A program made the position numbers and the translations under genes. A stretch of 64,000 bases of DNA from assembly GCF_029868325.1 (NCBI RefSeq), contig NZ_JARWNW010000266.1, forward strand, positions 1 through 64,000, written 5' to 3'. Shown piece by piece: positions 29,802-38,453 of the stretch (positions within the stretch are counted from its first letter, which is position 1; every line of letters begins with the position of its first letter). Below the pieces are notes generated by a model, which was not told the origin of the DNA, did no database searches, and was given only the letters and a program-made list of their open reading frames with translations. This DNA is from Nocardia carnea (GTDB lineage: Bacteria > Actinomycetota > Actinomycetes > Mycobacteriales > Mycobacteriaceae).

Positions 29802-29860
29802 CTAAGTGGCGGGGCCCGCCGTATTCTATCGGAAGCTAAACGGCGGGCCCCGCCATTTAG
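29802..29860. promoter_or_regulatory. Large inverted repeat between TetR and NmrA-like genes
   Basis: Two 21-base arms (29802-29822 and 29840-29860) are inverted copies with a single mismatch and a 17-base spacer. The core of each is TGGCGGGGCCCGCCGT, itself close to palindromic, flanked outside by CTAA. Starts of the two sites are 38 bases apart. Each arm is a full TetR-size site, so two dimers could bind and cover both divergent promoters. Confidence 0.8.
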
Positions 29861-29886
29861 TGTTTCGCCGTGATGGAGGAAAACTC

Positions 29887-30807
29887 ATGTCTGTAGGAAC
29901 CGCGCCCGTCCTGGTAACCGGAGCCACCGGCAAACAGGGGGGTGCCACCGCCCGTGCACTGCTCGCGGCCGGTATTCCCGTCCGCGCTCTGGTCCGCGAT
30001 CCGGCCGCCGAGCCGGCGCGTGCGGTCGCCGCGCTGGGGGCCGAACTGGTCGTGGGCGATCTGCGTGACCGGGATTCGGTATCCCGGGCCGCGGCGGGTG
30101 CCCGCTCGGTCTTCTCGATACAGCAGGCGCCGCTGACGGCATCCGGTTTCGACTTCGCCGGGGAATTCGACCAGGCCGTCAATCTGCTGGAGGGTGCGCG
30201 GGCCGCCGGGGTATCGCAGTTCGTGCACACGTCGGTATCCGGTGCCGGCCGGCATACCGAGATCCCCGGTTGGGCAGAGGGCCGCTGGGATGCGGTCGCG
30301 CCGTCACTGAACACCAAACAAGCCATCGAAGAACAGGTTCGCGCCGCCGGGTTCGACCGCTGGACCATTCTCAAACCGGGGTTCTTCATGGAGAATTTCC
30401 TTCCCGAAATGGCCTTCCTCTTCCCCCGCGGAATCGCAGGTGGCCTGGTAAGTGTGCTGAAACCGGGTACGCGGCTGTCGCTGGCCGCGGTGGCCGATAT
30501 CGGGCGGGCGGCAGCCGCGGCCGTCGCCGAACCGGAACGATTCGATCGGGTGGAACTGGAACTGGCGAGCGACTATCTGTCGATGACCGAAATCGCCGAG
30601 ATTCTCTCGGAAGCTCTCGGTACACCGCTGGCCGCTCCGGATATGACCGAGGAGCAGGCGGTGGCCGCCGGAATGCCACCGATGGGCGCCTCCCATGCCT
30701 TCATGAACGTCGAAGGCCAGCCCGCCCGGCCGGAATATGCGCGGGCACTGGGGATTCCGCTCACCGGATTCGCGAGCTGGGCGCGTCAGCATATGCGCAG
30801 CTCGTAA
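29887..30807 (+). CDS. NmrA-like NAD(P)-binding oxidoreductase
   Basis: 306 aa. N-terminal VLVTGATGKQGGATARALLAAGIPVRALVRDP is an NAD(P)-binding atypical SDR fold; there is no canonical YxxxK, as in NmrA/QorB-type proteins. These act as redox sensors or quinone/isoflavone-type reductases. ATG 29887 has GGAGGA upstream; a longer frame would run through the operators. Induced probably when the divergent TetR releases its sites. Confidence 0.82.
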   Translation: MSVGTAPVLVTGATGKQGGATARALLAAGIPVRALVRDPAAEPARAVAALGAELVVGDLRDRDSVSRAAAGARSVFSIQQAPLTASGFDFAGEFDQAVNLLEGARAAGVSQFVHTSVSGAGRHTEIPGWAEGRWDAVAPSLNTKQAIEEQVRAAGFDRWTILKPGFFMENFLPEMAFLFPRGIAGGLVSVLKPGTRLSLAAVADIGRAAAAAVAEPERFDRVELELASDYLSMTEIAEILSEALGTPLAAPDMTEEQAVAAGMPPMGASHAFMNVEGQPARPEYARALGIPLTGFASWARQHMRSS

Positions 30808-30873
30808 ACCCCCAGCGGCAGCGGTGACTTCCCGGACGGACCGCCCTTCGCGCCCGGAGTATCGGCGCAGGGA

Positions 30874-30902
30874 TTGACAGTCCGGTCCCGCACCGATAAT
30901 GT
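30874..30902 (+). promoter_or_regulatory. Sigma70-type promoter of the ABC-F gene
   Basis: TTGACA at 30874-30879, 17-base spacer, TAATGT at 30897-30902 (GATAAT overlaps it). This is one of the best matches to a housekeeping promoter in the window. Transcription should begin near 30908-30912, 170-175 bases before the ABC-F start, giving a long leader. No WhiB7-type AT tract sits before the -35 box. Confidence 0.7.
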
Positions 30903-30912
30903 CAGCCGCCTC

Positions 30913-30939
30913 ATGGGTACTTTGTTGTTCTTCCTGTAA
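30913..30939 (+). CDS. Putative 8-aa leader peptide of the ABC-F gene
   Basis: ATG at 30913 opens MGTLLFFL and ends in TAA at 30937-30939. The expected transcription start is only a few bases earlier and there is no SD, so it would be translated leaderless. Short hydrophobic leaders followed by a structured region are known upstream of ribosome-protection ABC-F and erm genes, where drug-stalled ribosomes open the downstream gene. Too short for statistical support, so the call rests on position and content. Confidence 0.45.
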   Translation: MGTLLFFL

Positions 30940-31041
30940 TCACGCCCCCGACGCGTCGAGCGCCACTCCGCTGATGAGTGAGCCTCCGCGTTTCTTCACC
31001 CACCACGCCTTCCGGCCCCGGCCGGCTCCTCTCGCGTGTGG

Positions 31042-31078
31042 GTTCCCGTGATCACGGCCATGGGCCGGGAACAGGAGG
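31042..31078 (+). promoter_or_regulatory. Hairpin abutting the ABC-F ribosome-binding site
   Basis: GTTCCCG (31042-31048) pairs with CGGGAAC (31066-31072), with GGCC/GGCC pairing possible inside the loop. The SD AGGAGG follows at once (31073-31078), 4 bases before the ATG. Such a stem could limit ribosome access or form part of an attenuator that responds to the leader peptide. Confidence 0.45.
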
Positions 31079-31082
31079 ACAT

Positions 31083-32743
31083 ATGCTCACCGCTGCTCAA
31101 CTCACCCTCTCCGAAATCACCAAACGCTACGGTGACCGCACCGTTCTGGACCGCGTCTCGCAATCGATCCGGCCCGGCGAAACCGTCGGTATCGTCGGCG
31201 ACAACGGGTCCGGTAAATCGACACTGTTGCGGCTGCTCGCCGGGCAGGAATTGCCGGACAACGGCGAGGTCCGCGTTTCGGCGCCCGGCGGGATCGGATA
31301 TCTACCGCAAACACTCGCACTGCCGGATACCGCGACCGTCGCCGACGCGATCGACCTGGCGCTGGCCGATATCCGCGAACTGGAAATGCGTATGCGCAGT
31401 GCGGAAGCGGAACTGGGCGGTAACGGTCCGCTGGGACCGGCGCTGGACCGTTACGCGGAGTTACTGGCACGGTTCGAAGCGCGCGGCGGATATCAGGCCG
31501 ACCAGCGCGTGGATACCGCGCTCGCCGGGCTCGGGCTGCCCGGCCTCGCACGAGACCGGCTGCTGGGCACCCTGTCCGGCGGGCAGCGGTCCCGGCTCGC
31601 GCTGGCGGCCACCCTGGCGGCCGCGCCGGAACTGCTCCTGCTCGACGAACCCACCAACGATCTCGACGATATCGCGGTGGGATGGCTCGAACGGTATCTG
31701 CGCGGCCACCGCGGCACCATCGTCGCGGTCACACATGATCGGGTTTTCCTCGAACGCATCACGACTGTGGTGCTCGAGGTCGCGGACGGACAGGTTGCCC
31801 GGTTCGGTGACGGATACGACGGCTACCTGCGGGCCAAAGCGGCGCAACGGCGGCGGATGGCGGAGGAATATCAGCGATGGAAGGAGGAACTGGCCCGTAA
31901 TCGACGCCTGGCGGAGTCGAATGTGGCGCGGCTGGATGCCATTCCGCGCAAACTCCCGCTGGCGGTGTTCGCGGCGGGACCTTTCCGGGCGCGCGGCCGC
32001 GACCACGGTGCTCGCGGCCGGATTCGCAACGCCAAAGAACGCCTCGAGCGGCTCACCGGCAACCCGGTCGCCCCGCCGCCGGACCCGCTGAATTTCACCC
32101 CGGACCTCGACGGCCACGTACGGATTCCGGAGGGGCCGGTGGCCGAGATGACCGGCGTGCGGGTGTGCGGCCGGCTCGAGGTCGGCGAGATAACCCTCGC
32201 CGCCGGTGCGCGGCTGCTGATCACCGGGCCCAACGGTGCCGGGAAGACCACACTGCTGCGGCTGCTCGCCGGGGAACTGCCACCCGATACCGGTTCGGTG
32301 CGGGTGGCCGGCCGCGTGGGCTTTCTACGACAAGAGGAGGTTCCCTGGCCCACGGGGATGACCGTGCTGCAGGCGTTCGCCCACGGACGCCCGTGGCATC
32401 CGGAGGAGCACGCCGGCGACCTGTTGCGGCTGGGACTGTTCCGGCCGGAGGACCTGGCTCTGCGCGTCGGCGAGCTGTCGTATGGGCAGCGCCGCCGGAT
32501 CGAGCTGGCGCGCCTGGTGAGCGCCCCGGTCGATCTGCTGCTACTCGACGAACCGACCAACCACCTGTCCCCGGCGCTGGTGGAAGAACTGGAGGAGGCA
32601 CTCACCGGCTATCCGGCGCATTGGTGGTGGTCACCCACGACCGCCGGATACGCGAACGCTTCGAGGGCACCCGGCTCGAGATCCGGGACGGGGTGTGCGG
32701 GCGTGCCGCGACGCCGGAAGCCCGGTCGGGCCGGACCGCATGA
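31083..32743 (+). pseudogene. ABC-F ribosomal-protection-type ATPase, frameshifted near the 3' end
   Basis: Two ATPase domains without membrane segments, joined by a charged linker, the layout of antibiotic-resistance ABC-F proteins that push drugs off the ribosome. Domain 1: GDNGSGKSTLLR, LSGGQRSRLALA, LLLLDEPTNDLD, VAVTHDRVFL. Domain 2: GPNGAGKTTLLR, LSYGQRRRIELA, LLLLDEPTNHLS. At about 32613-32618 one base is missing: frame 0 reads into WWWSPTTAG, while the -1 frame gives YPGALVVVTHDRR, the expected H-loop, and stops at 32743. Frame 0 stays open to 33086. So the second H-loop and tail are lost unless this is a sequencing error. ATG 31083 has AGGAGG. Confidence 0.8.
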
Positions 32744-33282
32744 GCCGGGAGGTACTCGATCGGTGAAATATCGCCCGAGCCGGCCGGGCCAGGCCGTCAG
32801 GTGTGAAATGCTCCGTACCGAGCCGGTCGGGCCAGCGTCGGGGTGCCGCGGCGGCGGATGCTCCGAGAGCACGGACTGCTCGAGCTGGGCGATGCTCAGT
32901 CGGTGGCCTGGCTGCTCCTCCCGGATCATCGGGCGAGTTCATGAGTCGAATCGAGCCGAACCTATCGCGTTGGGGCGACCCGAACAGGGTGTGCCGGGGC
33001 GTCGGAAGCTCCGCCGGCGCGGATGGTGTGAGCTGGCCGCGATGACCTGGGACGGCCCCGCTCCGCCCGGGTCATTACGCGGATGAGGCTCCAGGCCGGT
33101 TCGGTGCGGACCGGGCCGGTCGCGGTTCGGGCCGGGTGCGGTTCGAGCGGTCGCGGGGCACGGATTACGGTCCGGCCGGCTTTTCTGCGCGGAAGTGTCG
33201 ATTTGCCCGGTACTGGATCGTCATGTCTGCGCAAGGGTGAACGCACGGATACTGGATCCGGCCCCTGATGAAGGAGGAACCG
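32744..33282. other. 539-base stretch without a recognisable gene
   Basis: Between the expected ABC-F end and the DGPF protein there is no supported gene. The frame of the ABC-F runs on to 33086 as arginine/glycine-rich out-of-frame sequence. A short plus-strand segment ending at about 32943 (LLELGDAQSVAWLLLPDH) looks protein-like and could be the tail of a decayed gene, but no start or fold can be given. AAGGAGG at the end belongs to the next gene. Confidence 0.5.
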
Positions 33283-33681
33283 ATGCGATACGCGTTTCTG
33301 ATCCACAACGAGGAACCGGCCGAGGGGGAGATCCCCGCGGCGGCGATCGAGGAGATGCAGCGGGCATTCGATGCCTATGGGCGGGCGTTGCAGGAGGCCG
33401 GGGTGCTGATCGGCGGCGATATCCTGTTCCCGCAGGCGGCGACGACCACCGTGACCAGGCGCACGGGCACATTGCAGGTGCAGGACGGCCCGTTCGCCGC
33501 GACGAAGGAGGCGCTGGCCGGAGTGTTCGTCCTCGAAGTCCCCGATCTGGATGCCGCGCTCGGCTGGGCCGAGAAATGCCCGGCCGCGACCTACGGGACG
33601 CTGGAGGTGCGGCCCGTGGCCACTGCGTGTATCGCCGGAGAATGGACGGCGTCGTGTGTCGCCGGAGAGTCGACGGCGTGA
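33283..33681 (+). CDS. YCII/DGPF-domain protein
   Basis: 132 aa. YCII-related fold with MRYAFLIHNEE at the start and the signature DGPFAATKEALAGVFVLEV. The DGPF proteins are small alpha-beta-barrel proteins found next to ECF42 sigma factors, and in some species regulated by them; their biochemical role is not settled. AAGGAGG is 4-5 bases before ATG 33283. The stop overlaps the sigma-factor GTG (GTGA), so the two are translationally coupled. Confidence 0.85.
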   Translation: MRYAFLIHNEEPAEGEIPAAAIEEMQRAFDAYGRALQEAGVLIGGDILFPQAATTTVTRRTGTLQVQDGPFAATKEALAGVFVLEVPDLDAALGWAEKCPAATYGTLEVRPVATACIAGEWTASCVAGESTA

Positions 33682-34889
33682 GCCGTACAGAGGCGAGGGT
33701 GCGGGCCGCCGACGCGGCCCGTACCTCCTACGGCCGGTTGCTGGCGTTGCTCGCCGCCCGCTGCGGCGATGTGTCCACGGCGGAGGACGCTCTGGCCGAT
33801 GCGTTCGAACGGGCGGTGCGGCACTGGCCGGTCGAGGGTATCCCCGCCAACCCCGACGCCTGGTTGCTCACGGTGGCCCGCAACCGCATCCGTGATGTCG
33901 TCACCGGGGCGCCCGCCCGCCGCACCGTCGCATTCGACCCGGTACTCCATGATCCGGGCCTGCTGGACCGGATCGATCCGGACGCACTGGAGGACCGCCG
34001 GCTCGAGCTCATGTTCGTCTGCGCCCACCCGGCCATCGATCCGCCGACCCGGACCCCGTTGATGCTCAACACCCTGCTGGGGTGCACCGCCGAACAGATC
34101 GGCCGGGCGTTCACCGTGCCCACCGCGACGATGGCGGCCCGCCTCACCCGCGCCAAGAAACGAATCAGGCAGGCGCGCATACCGTTCCGTGTGCCCGAGC
34201 GGGCGGAACTACCGGCGCGGGTGGACGCGGTGCTGGAAACCGTCTACGGCGCATTCGCCATCGACTGGCACACCACCGGCCGCGAACGGAACGACTCACT
34301 GACCGGGGAGGCACTCCACCTGGCCGAAGTACTCACCCAGGTCCTGCCCGAGGACCCCGAGGCACATGGCCTCGCCGCCCTCATCGACCTGTGCACGGCC
34401 CGCGCGGACGCGCGCACCGATGCCGCGGGTGACTACATTCCGCTCGAGCGTCAGGACCGCGGTCGCTGGGACGCCGATCTCGTCGCGCGGGGCTACGCCC
34501 ATCTCCGCCGCGCGTATTCGTTCGCGACCCTCGGCCGGTATCAGCTCGAGGCCGCGATCCAGGCGGCCGAAGGCGCCGGCGCCGATCCGGTCGTTCTCCT
34601 CGACGCCCATCGTGCGCTGCACCGTTTCGCTCCGACGCTCGGCAGCGCGACCTCACTCGCCGCCGCGGCCGCCCGCGTACACGGGCCCGCCGCCGGGCTG
34701 TCGATCCTCGACTCCGAGGTCGACGACCGGCGGTTCCAGCCCGCCTGGGCGGTCCGCGCCCATCTGTGCGGTCTACTGGGACGGAAGGGCGAGGCGTACG
34801 CCGCCTACACCAAGGCGATCGACCTATCGCACGACACTGCCGAACGCCGGTTCCTCACGCAGGCACGCGACGCGCTGGGCGGACAGTAG
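33678..34889 (+). CDS. ECF42-group sigma factor with C-terminal TPR-like domain
   Basis: 403 aa, twice the length of an ordinary ECF sigma. Sigma2 region about residues 13-80 (SYGRLLALLAARCGDVSTAEDALADAFERAVRHWP...NPDAWLLTVARNRIRD), sigma4 about 115-170 (TLLGCTAEQIGRAFTVPTATMAARLTRAKKRIRQA). The remaining 220 residues form a helical, TPR-like extension typical of ECF42 and needed for its activity. No anti-sigma gene is present, as usual for this group. Coupled to the DGPF gene. Confidence 0.88.
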   Translation: MSRTEARVRAADAARTSYGRLLALLAARCGDVSTAEDALADAFERAVRHWPVEGIPANPDAWLLTVARNRIRDVVTGAPARRTVAFDPVLHDPGLLDRIDPDALEDRRLELMFVCAHPAIDPPTRTPLMLNTLLGCTAEQIGRAFTVPTATMAARLTRAKKRIRQARIPFRVPERAELPARVDAVLETVYGAFAIDWHTTGRERNDSLTGEALHLAEVLTQVLPEDPEAHGLAALIDLCTARADARTDAAGDYIPLERQDRGRWDADLVARGYAHLRRAYSFATLGRYQLEAAIQAAEGAGADPVVLLDAHRALHRFAPTLGSATSLAAAAARVHGPAAGLSILDSEVDDRRFQPAWAVRAHLCGLLGRKGEAYAAYTKAIDLSHDTAERRFLTQARDALGGQ

Positions 34890-34891
34890 CC

Positions 34892-34926
34892 GGCCTGCCG
34901 TCCGGACAGGCCCCACCCGGTGGGGG
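34892..34926. terminator. Hairpins between convergent sigma factor and DUF2252 genes
   Basis: GGCCTG (34892-34897) pairs with CAGGCC (34907-34912), followed by CCCCAC-CCG-GTGGGG (34911-34922 region). The two overlap slightly and lie in the 43 bases between converging stops, as expected for a shared bidirectional terminator. There is no U-tract. Confidence 0.45.
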
Positions 34927-34932
34927 CGTAGG

Positions 34933-36285
34933 TCAGGCGTCGCCGGTCGCACGTTCCAGGCCGGGGATTTCGCCGTTGCGGAAGGCGTCGATGAAGAGCT
35001 CGTGATCCGCGCGGGTACGGCGGGCATAGCTCTGACCGAAATCGACCATATCGCGGACGAATTCCGTCTCATGCGAACCGATGGCCGCCATGATCGCTTC
35101 TTCGCTCTGGAAATCGACGAGGGTCTGCTCGGAGTCGGCGTCGGAGACACAGTGCATCCCTGCGGTGGCCTGGCCGAGGTACTCGATGACCGGTCGCATC
35201 TCGGAGGGTTCGGTGAGGTCGGACCAGTCGAGATCGCTCACATACGGGGAGAGTTCGGAGACGATATAGCCCGCCGCGCCGATCTCGGTGTAACCGAGCC
35301 ACGGGTCGGCGTGGGCCTGGAGCGCGCGCTGGGAGACAGCGGTGCGGTGCCCGTGGTGATGGAAATATTTGCGGATCCGCTCGTCGCGCACGATCCGGCT
35401 GGGTGCGGCCACATTCCCCTGTTTCATGGAGAGAATCACGTCGTTTTCCAGGGCCTCGGTCTGCCCCTCCACGAGGATGTTGTAGGCGGGCAGTCCCGCC
35501 GACCCGATCCCGAAACCCTTGCGGCCCACAATATCTTTGACTTCGTAGGTGATGCTGCGGAAGCGTTTGTGCTCCGGGATGGTGTCGAGGTACCGGGTGA
35601 ACGCGTCGAGTACCAGTGCGCGTTCGTCGTCGTCCAGAGTCCGGACGCCTTTGCCCGGCCGGAACCGGCGCTCGTAGTTCTCGACCACCGTGGTGCCGGC
35701 CAGCAATGCGGTACGCGTATTCATCCGGGCATCCAGCAACACATCGTGCACCGGCCCCGTGGTATTCCGCAGATGTAGTTTGAAATCCTGTTCGTCGCGG
35801 CTGCCGTCGTGGAAGGCGCGCACCATACGCACATAGGACCGTGCATAGGTCGCGATCAATTCCTCGATATCGGCATCGGAGACCGCTTTCCGGCGGGCCA
35901 GCAGCGCCACACTGGCGCAGAACCGTTTGATATCCCAGGTGAATGCGCCGAGATAGGCCTCGTCGAAATCGTTGACATCGAAAACGAATTGGCCCGCGGA
36001 ATCCATATAGGTACCGAAGTTCTCCGCATGCAGATCGGCCTGGATCCAGATCCGGCCCGTGCGTTCATCGGCCCACGGATCGTCGCTGGCGGCCATATCG
36101 TGGTAGAAGAGGCACGCCGAACCGCGGTAGAACGCGAAAGGGTTATCGGCCATCTTGCGGAATTTCTTGCGGAAGGCGTCCGGATCGGTGGCGATCATGT
36201 CACCGAAGGCATCGGTGAAGACCTCGACGATCTCGGCCTTGCGATCGTGCGGGGCGTGCTCACTCGTCCCGGAATGCGTATCCAC
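34933..36285 (-). CDS. DUF2252 family protein, kinase-like fold
   Basis: About 450 aa. Full DUF2252: FYRGSACLFYHDMA, IQADLHAENFGTYMD, FDVNDFDEAYLGAFTWDIKR, VGSAGLPAYN-like GIGSAGLPAYNILVEG. DLHxxN followed by DxND is the layout of catalytic and metal residues in aminoglycoside-phosphotransferase-like kinases, so it may be an uncharacterised kinase. GTG 36285 is chosen from conservation; an AGAGGA lies 12 bases upstream, rather far, so the start is not certain. Divergent from a LysR gene, 267 bases apart. Confidence 0.8.
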   Translation of the reverse strand: MDTHSGTSEHAPHDRKAEIVEVFTDAFGDMIATDPDAFRKKFRKMADNPFAFYRGSACLFYHDMAASDDPWADERTGRIWIQADLHAENFGTYMDSAGQFVFDVNDFDEAYLGAFTWDIKRFCASVALLARRKAVSDADIEELIATYARSYVRMVRAFHDGSRDEQDFKLHLRNTTGPVHDVLLDARMNTRTALLAGTTVVENYERRFRPGKGVRTLDDDERALVLDAFTRYLDTIPEHKRFRSITYEVKDIVGRKGFGIGSAGLPAYNILVEGQTEALENDVILSMKQGNVAAPSRIVRDERIRKYFHHHGHRTAVSQRALQAHADPWLGYTEIGAAGYIVSELSPYVSDLDWSDLTEPSEMRPVIEYLGQATAGMHCVSDADSEQTLVDFQSEEAIMAAIGSHETEFVRDMVDFGQSYARRTRADHELFIDAFRNGEIPGLERATGDA

Positions 36286-36552
36286 GGTGTGGGCCGGTCC
36301 TCTCGTCGTGCCGTCGTTGCCGCCGCGGCGCCGGGCGGCGGTACCGGTTTCGATCGTGCCAGAACCGGATCTGCCACGCCGACTGCGCCGCGGGCTCGAG
36401 CCGCCGCGGAATAGGTCGGCCCGGTATCCGGTTCCGGTGAACTGGGGCATTGCCTGCGCCGCCGGGCGAGCCCCTGGGCAGGCGGTCGCCCTTCCCGGGT
36501 TACCGGACACACGGCGAAAGGGTGAGCTGGGTTCACCTCGGGAGGATGACGG

Positions 36553-37449
36553 ATGACGCTGCGCCAGTACGAGTACGCCCTCACCGTTGCCGAAGCGGGC
36601 TCGGTGACAGCGGCAGCGGAGTTGCTGCATGTGGCGCAGCCGTCGATATCGCAGCAGATCCGCGGCCTCGAACGTGACCTCGGCGTCCAGCTGTTCGCCC
36701 GTACCCCGGCCGGGCTGGTACCGACGGTGGCCGGACGCGCGTTCCTGCGTGAGGCGGCGGTCGCCGTGGACGCATCCCGGCGGGCGAAAGCGGCGGCCCG
36801 GGCCGATTCGGCCGAGCTGGTCGGCGAACTGGTGGTTGCGGTACAACTGGGCTTCGGCGCACGGCAGCTACCGCGCGCACTGGACGCGCTGCGCCGCCGC
36901 TTTCCCCGGGTGGAGGCCACCGTCTTCGAGGAGCCGAGTGCCGCCGAACTCGACCAGCTGTGCCGCCGGGGGGCGCTCGACCTCGCCCTGATGGCGAAAT
37001 GTGAGAAAACCCCCGAGAACGCGTATCCCCTCGGTGCCGAGGAATTCGTTGTGGTGCTGGGCGCCGGGCACCCCCAGCTCGCCGCGGACCGGGTCGAACT
37101 ACGCGAGCTGGGGGAGGAGCCGTGGATACGGTTCGGTCGAGACAGTGCGCTCGACGGCGTGCTGACGGCCGTGCTGGGCGATAACGCGCTCACCCCGGGC
37201 ACAGCCGGCCGGGTATCGCAGACGGCGACGGCCGTGCGCTGGGCCGCCCATGGACTGGGGGTCACACTCGTGCCGGCCTCGGCGGTACCCCACGGTTACG
37301 AACATCTCGCACGGCCGGTGTTCCCGGTCGTATCGCAGCCTGTCGTCGCGGTGGTCCGGCGGGGCGCGGGCCCGGCGGAAGCAGCTCTGCTCGAGCTGTT
37401 GCGCCAGGAGAGCTGGACCGAATCCGGTCGCTTCGCGGCGGTGCCCTGA
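36553..37449 (+). CDS. LysR-family transcriptional regulator
   Basis: 298 aa. Winged HTH at the N-terminus (LTVAEAGSVTAAAELLHVAQPSISQQIRGLERDLGVQLFAR) and a LysR substrate-binding domain from about residue 90. GGAGG lies 7 bases before ATG 36553. Possible targets are the divergent DUF2252 gene or itself; the downstream SDR gene is convergent and less likely. No clear T-N11-A site was fixed. Confidence 0.85.
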   Translation: MTLRQYEYALTVAEAGSVTAAAELLHVAQPSISQQIRGLERDLGVQLFARTPAGLVPTVAGRAFLREAAVAVDASRRAKAAARADSAELVGELVVAVQLGFGARQLPRALDALRRRFPRVEATVFEEPSAAELDQLCRRGALDLALMAKCEKTPENAYPLGAEEFVVVLGAGHPQLAADRVELRELGEEPWIRFGRDSALDGVLTAVLGDNALTPGTAGRVSQTATAVRWAAHGLGVTLVPASAVPHGYEHLARPVFPVVSQPVVAVVRRGAGPAEAALLELLRQESWTESGRFAAVP

Positions 37450-37488
37450 CCGGCCGTGGGCCCGCACCGCCGGAACCGGCCATACGTA

Positions 37489-38262
37489 TCAGCCCCGGTG
37501 GAACTCGCCGCCGTCCACGACGAGACTGCCCCCGGTGAGCCAGCTCGCGTTATCGGAGACGAGGAACATCACCGCGTGGGCGATATCGCCCGGCCGGCCC
37601 TCACGTCCCAGCGGAACGACCGGAATGTCGACCCCCGCCGCCGCCGGGTCGAGGTCTGCCCACTGTGCCCGCGTCGTCTCGCCGCCGGGGGTCGCGGTCC
37701 GTCCGGGCGACACAGTGTTGACCCGGATCCCGAACGGCGCCAGTTCCGTCGCCAGGCCCAGGCTGTAGTTCTCCAGCGCCGCCTTCGCGGCGGTGTAGTG
37801 CAGGAACTGTGCCACCGGGGCAGGGACCGCGGCCGAGGAGATATGGACGATCGCCCCCGAACCCCGCTCCTGCATCCCCGGTGTGAGCAGCGCGTCCAAC
37901 CGCACCGCGGCCAGCAGATTCAGATCCAGCGCGTCCTGCCACTCCGCATCGGGAATGGCCGAACTACCCCGGTGCGGTCGTGCACCACCCGCATTGTGGA
38001 CGACGATATCCACCCCACCCAGCGTTTCTTCGACGGCCCCGGCGAGTGCTTCCGCACCGGTGCGGGTCCGCACATCGGCCGCCACGAATGTGGCACCGTC
38101 CGGCCCGGTATCCGGGGCCGACCTGGCGGTGGCCAGCACCTCGGCGCCGGCGTCCAGGAATCGGCGTACGACGGCGGCCCCGATTCCACGGGAACCACCC
38201 GTCACAAGGGCCCGTTTCCCGGCGAGTTCTGTGGTTGCCGACGCGTTTCCGACAGTGGTCAT
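37489..38262 (-). CDS. Short-chain dehydrogenase/reductase
   Basis: 257 aa classical SDR. Cofactor motif TGGSRGIG, NAG motif HNAGG, catalytic Ser in ISSAA and YTAAK (Y-x3-K), C-terminal GGSLVVDGG. Probably NADPH-linked 3-oxoacyl- or alcohol/ketone reductase. ATG 38262 has AAGGA 9 bases upstream; a GTG two codons earlier is closer to that site and less likely. A TetR gene lies 191 bases upstream on the same strand, and the gap holds a pseudoknot-like pair of inverted repeats. Confidence 0.85.
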   Translation of the reverse strand: MTTVGNASATTELAGKRALVTGGSRGIGAAVVRRFLDAGAEVLATARSAPDTGPDGATFVAADVRTRTGAEALAGAVEETLGGVDIVVHNAGGARPHRGSSAIPDAEWQDALDLNLLAAVRLDALLTPGMQERGSGAIVHISSAAVPAPVAQFLHYTAAKAALENYSLGLATELAPFGIRVNTVSPGRTATPGGETTRAQWADLDPAAAGVDIPVVPLGREGRPGDIAHAVMFLVSDNASWLTGGSLVVDGGEFHRG

Positions 38263-38352
38263 CGCCACCGTTCCTTTCGATTGCGTAGTGATCCGCCCGG
38301 CGTGAATACCTGAATATGCCTGAGTGGCAATTAGTTTGGGAGAATGTTCGCT

Positions 38353-38397
38353 CCCCGTCGGGCTTCTCGAGCGTAAGTCGGAAACGGGGCGAGAAGC
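38353..38397. other. Interleaved inverted repeats with H-type pseudoknot topology
   Basis: Order A-B-A'-B': CCCCGT (38353-38358), GCTTCTCG (38362-38369), ACGGGG (38384-38389), CGAGAAGC (38390-38397). A pairs with A' and B with B', so the stems cross. A' and B' touch; 14 bases separate B from A'. On the minus strand this would lie in the leader of the SDR mRNA, about 90-135 bases before the ATG. It may be a structured leader, two exclusive hairpins or a DNA operator. Confidence 0.5.
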
Positions 38398-38453
38398 AAA
38401 GACGAAAAGTCAGTGGGCGCCATAGGGGTTGCCTATGTGTGGCGGGACGGGTC

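Noticed and set aside
30840-30874. WhiB7-type promoter for the ABC-F gene
   Set aside because: No AT-rich tract directly upstream of the -35 box; the region is GC-rich.
32605-32625. Programmed -1 frameshifting in the ABC-F gene
   Set aside because: No slippery heptamer or downstream structure is evident at the shift; a one-base deletion or sequencing error is simpler.
33195-33677. Longer N-terminus for the sigma factor
   Set aside because: The extension overlaps the DGPF gene in another frame and reads Arg/Gly-rich; the GTGA-coupled start fits the family.
34933-36846. N-terminal extension of the DUF2252 protein to 36846
   Set aside because: The extra sequence crosses the LysR start on the other strand and has no conserved domain.
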